Assembly: GCA_946415695.1 (NCBI GenBank)
Contig: CAMKTM010000100.1
Span: 1-8,618 of the forward strand
Direction of reading: 5' to 3'
DNA: 8,618 nt
Origin: an uncultured Prevotellaceae bacterium
Lineage (GTDB): Bacteria > Bacteroidota > Bacteroidia > Bacteroidales > Bacteroidaceae
Part shown: piece by piece, positions 8,138-8,618 of the stretch
Layout of the letters: each line of letters starts with the position of its first letter
Position numbering within the stretch: position 1 is the first letter of the stretch
Notes under the pieces: generated by a model
Databases searched by the model: none
What the model was told of the DNA's origin: nothing
Seen by the model: only the letters and a program-made list of their open reading frames with translations
Program-made: the position numbers and the translations under genes

Positions 8138-8160
8138 AAGAAGAGCACGCTCTTATTTTT
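8115..8160 (+). terminator. Rho-independent terminator after the CotH-domain gene
   Basis: AAATAAGAGCGTGC at 8115-8128 is perfectly complementary to GCACGCTCTTATTT at 8145-8158, a 14-bp stem with a 16-nt loop. The right arm runs into a T-rich tail (TTATTTTT, 8153-8160). It lies 105 bp after the stop codon. An alternative stem can form between repeat unit 2 (8094-8106) and the same right arm (8145-8157). Confidence 0.8.
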
Positions 8161-8165
8161 ATAAG

Positions 8166-8388
8166 GCCTAAAGACATCATCTTATCTGGTGGGCAATACC
8201 ACCCTTCAATCCGTTCGCAACAACTCGTCACGAAAAAGAACAGTTGTCGCAGAGTTTGGCGGCTTCAGATGCTCATCGTGCCTTTGCATTTATGAGTATG
8301 CAGAATCGCAGAACAGTTGGAACTCGCTGTAACTATGTTAAATAAACGTAAAAATCCGTCTTACTTTATATATAAATAAAGTGATCGC
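8166..8388. other. Intergenic stretch without recognised gene
   Basis: No reading frame longer than a few codons with coding character, no tRNA-like cloverleaf and no internal TAnnTTTG promoter was seen. It becomes AT-rich toward rpsA. The only structure noted is an inverted repeat just upstream of the rpsA -33 element: ACTTTAT at 8363-8369 against ATAAAGT at 8376-8382. Confidence 0.6.
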
Positions 8389-8419
8389 TTGCGAAGCTCG
8401 GAGAAATGTTGTATCTTTG
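8389..8419 (+). promoter_or_regulatory. rpsA promoter
   Basis: TTG at 8389-8391, a 20-bp spacer and TATCTTTG at 8412-8419 match the Bacteroidota promoter consensus closely. The start would be near 8426, giving a leader of about 60 nt. Confidence 0.82.
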
Positions 8420-8422
8420 CGC

Positions 8423-8448
8423 CGCGATTTTTGGAATCGCATCGCGAT
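8423..8448 (+). promoter_or_regulatory. Structured 5' leader of rpsA (candidate)
   Basis: Overlapping inverted repeats sit at the start of the leader: GCGATT 8424-8429 against AATCGC 8435-8440 (5-nt loop), CGCGAT 8423-8428 against ATCGCG 8441-8446, and the palindrome ATCGCGAT at 8441-8448. The first two pairings exclude each other. The downstream leader (8449-8485) is almost pure A/T and has no Shine-Dalgarno. Whether the 5' arm is transcribed depends on the exact start site. A role in S1 autoregulation is only a possibility. Confidence 0.4.
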
Positions 8449-8485
8449 TATTAATTCTTTATTATTAACTATTTAATTAATCTGT

Positions 8486-8618
8486 ATGGCAGATTTGAAA
8501 AATGTTGCTCCCTTGGCAGACTTCGATTGGGAAGCATACGAAAAGGGCGACAGCAACGCAACAGTGAGCCGCGAGGCTCAGACAGAGGCCTACGAAGGTT
8601 CTCTGAACAAGGTAAGTG
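8486..8618 (+). CDS. rpsA: 30S ribosomal protein S1 (5' end, runs off right edge)
   Basis: The first 44 codons of the frame are visible, starting MADLKNVAPLADFDWEAY and continuing to GSLNKVS. This matches the acidic N-terminal extension of Bacteroidota ribosomal protein S1, which precedes the first S1 RNA-binding domain. None of the S1 domains themselves lies in the window. S1 binds mRNA on the small ribosomal subunit and helps translation initiation, which fits a phylum whose messages lack Shine-Dalgarno sequences. The ATG follows an A/U-rich leader and a strong promoter. The identification rests on the N-terminal sequence alone. Confidence 0.85.
   Translation, partial: MADLKNVAPLADFDWEAYEKGDSNATVSREAQTEAYEGSLNKVS

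Noticed and set aside
8072..8160. CRISPR array
   Set aside because: The repeat period is only 22 bp with no spacers between units; the structure is a tandem repeat leading into a terminator.
8237..8319. Ten-base direct repeat AGAACAGTTG at 8237-8246 and 8310-8319
   Set aside because: It is too short, with no flanking similarity or associated gene, so chance is a sufficient explanation.

Overview
The window most likely comes from a Prevotella-like member of the Bacteroidales. All three genes are preceded by the Bacteroidota sigma promoter pattern (TTG, a 19-21 bp spacer, then TAnnTTTG). None has a recognisable Shine-Dalgarno sequence. The large proteins use lectin-like, Fibrobacter-type and CotH modules common in secreted proteins of this group. 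The rightmost gene begins like Bacteroidota ribosomal protein S1.

Layout. (1) Positions 1-3782, minus strand: one uninterrupted reading frame of 1260 codons, running off the left edge. It encodes a very large secreted protein with a signal peptide, trefoil-like and unnamed beta-rich modules, and two tandem LamG/concanavalin-A-like domains. I checked every codon in this frame and found no stop. The shorter plus-strand frames over this stretch are antisense shadows. (2) Positions 3783-3957: a compact AT-rich divergent promoter region with one well-formed promoter per direction; the two -33 elements are 17 bp apart. (3) Positions 3958-8010, plus strand: a complete 1350-residue secreted protein with a trefoil-like N-terminus, a Fibrobacter-type (Fib_succ_major/FISUMP-like) domain, a CotH kinase-like domain, a module shared with the divergent gene, and a C-terminal sorting-type tail (YDLSGRQ ... 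LPKGIYIVNGKKVLIR). (4) Positions 8011-8485: intergenic, with a 22-bp-period tandem repeat flowing into a strong rho-independent terminator, then about 220 bp without recognised content, then the rpsA promoter and a leader with inverted repeats. (5) Positions 8486-8618: the 5' end of rpsA.

How the genes may work together. The two giant divergent genes both encode exported multi-domain proteins. They share a roughly 350-370-residue module that has no name I can give it, including a block with identical spacing (W-x-GPF ... AHWY-x-M-x-x-RS). Shared architecture and a shared promoter region suggest a co-regulated surface or extracellular pair. One partner carries a candidate protein kinase fold and the other carries glycan- or protein-binding LamG domains. 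The functional link is inference. rpsA is a separate housekeeping unit insulated by the terminator.
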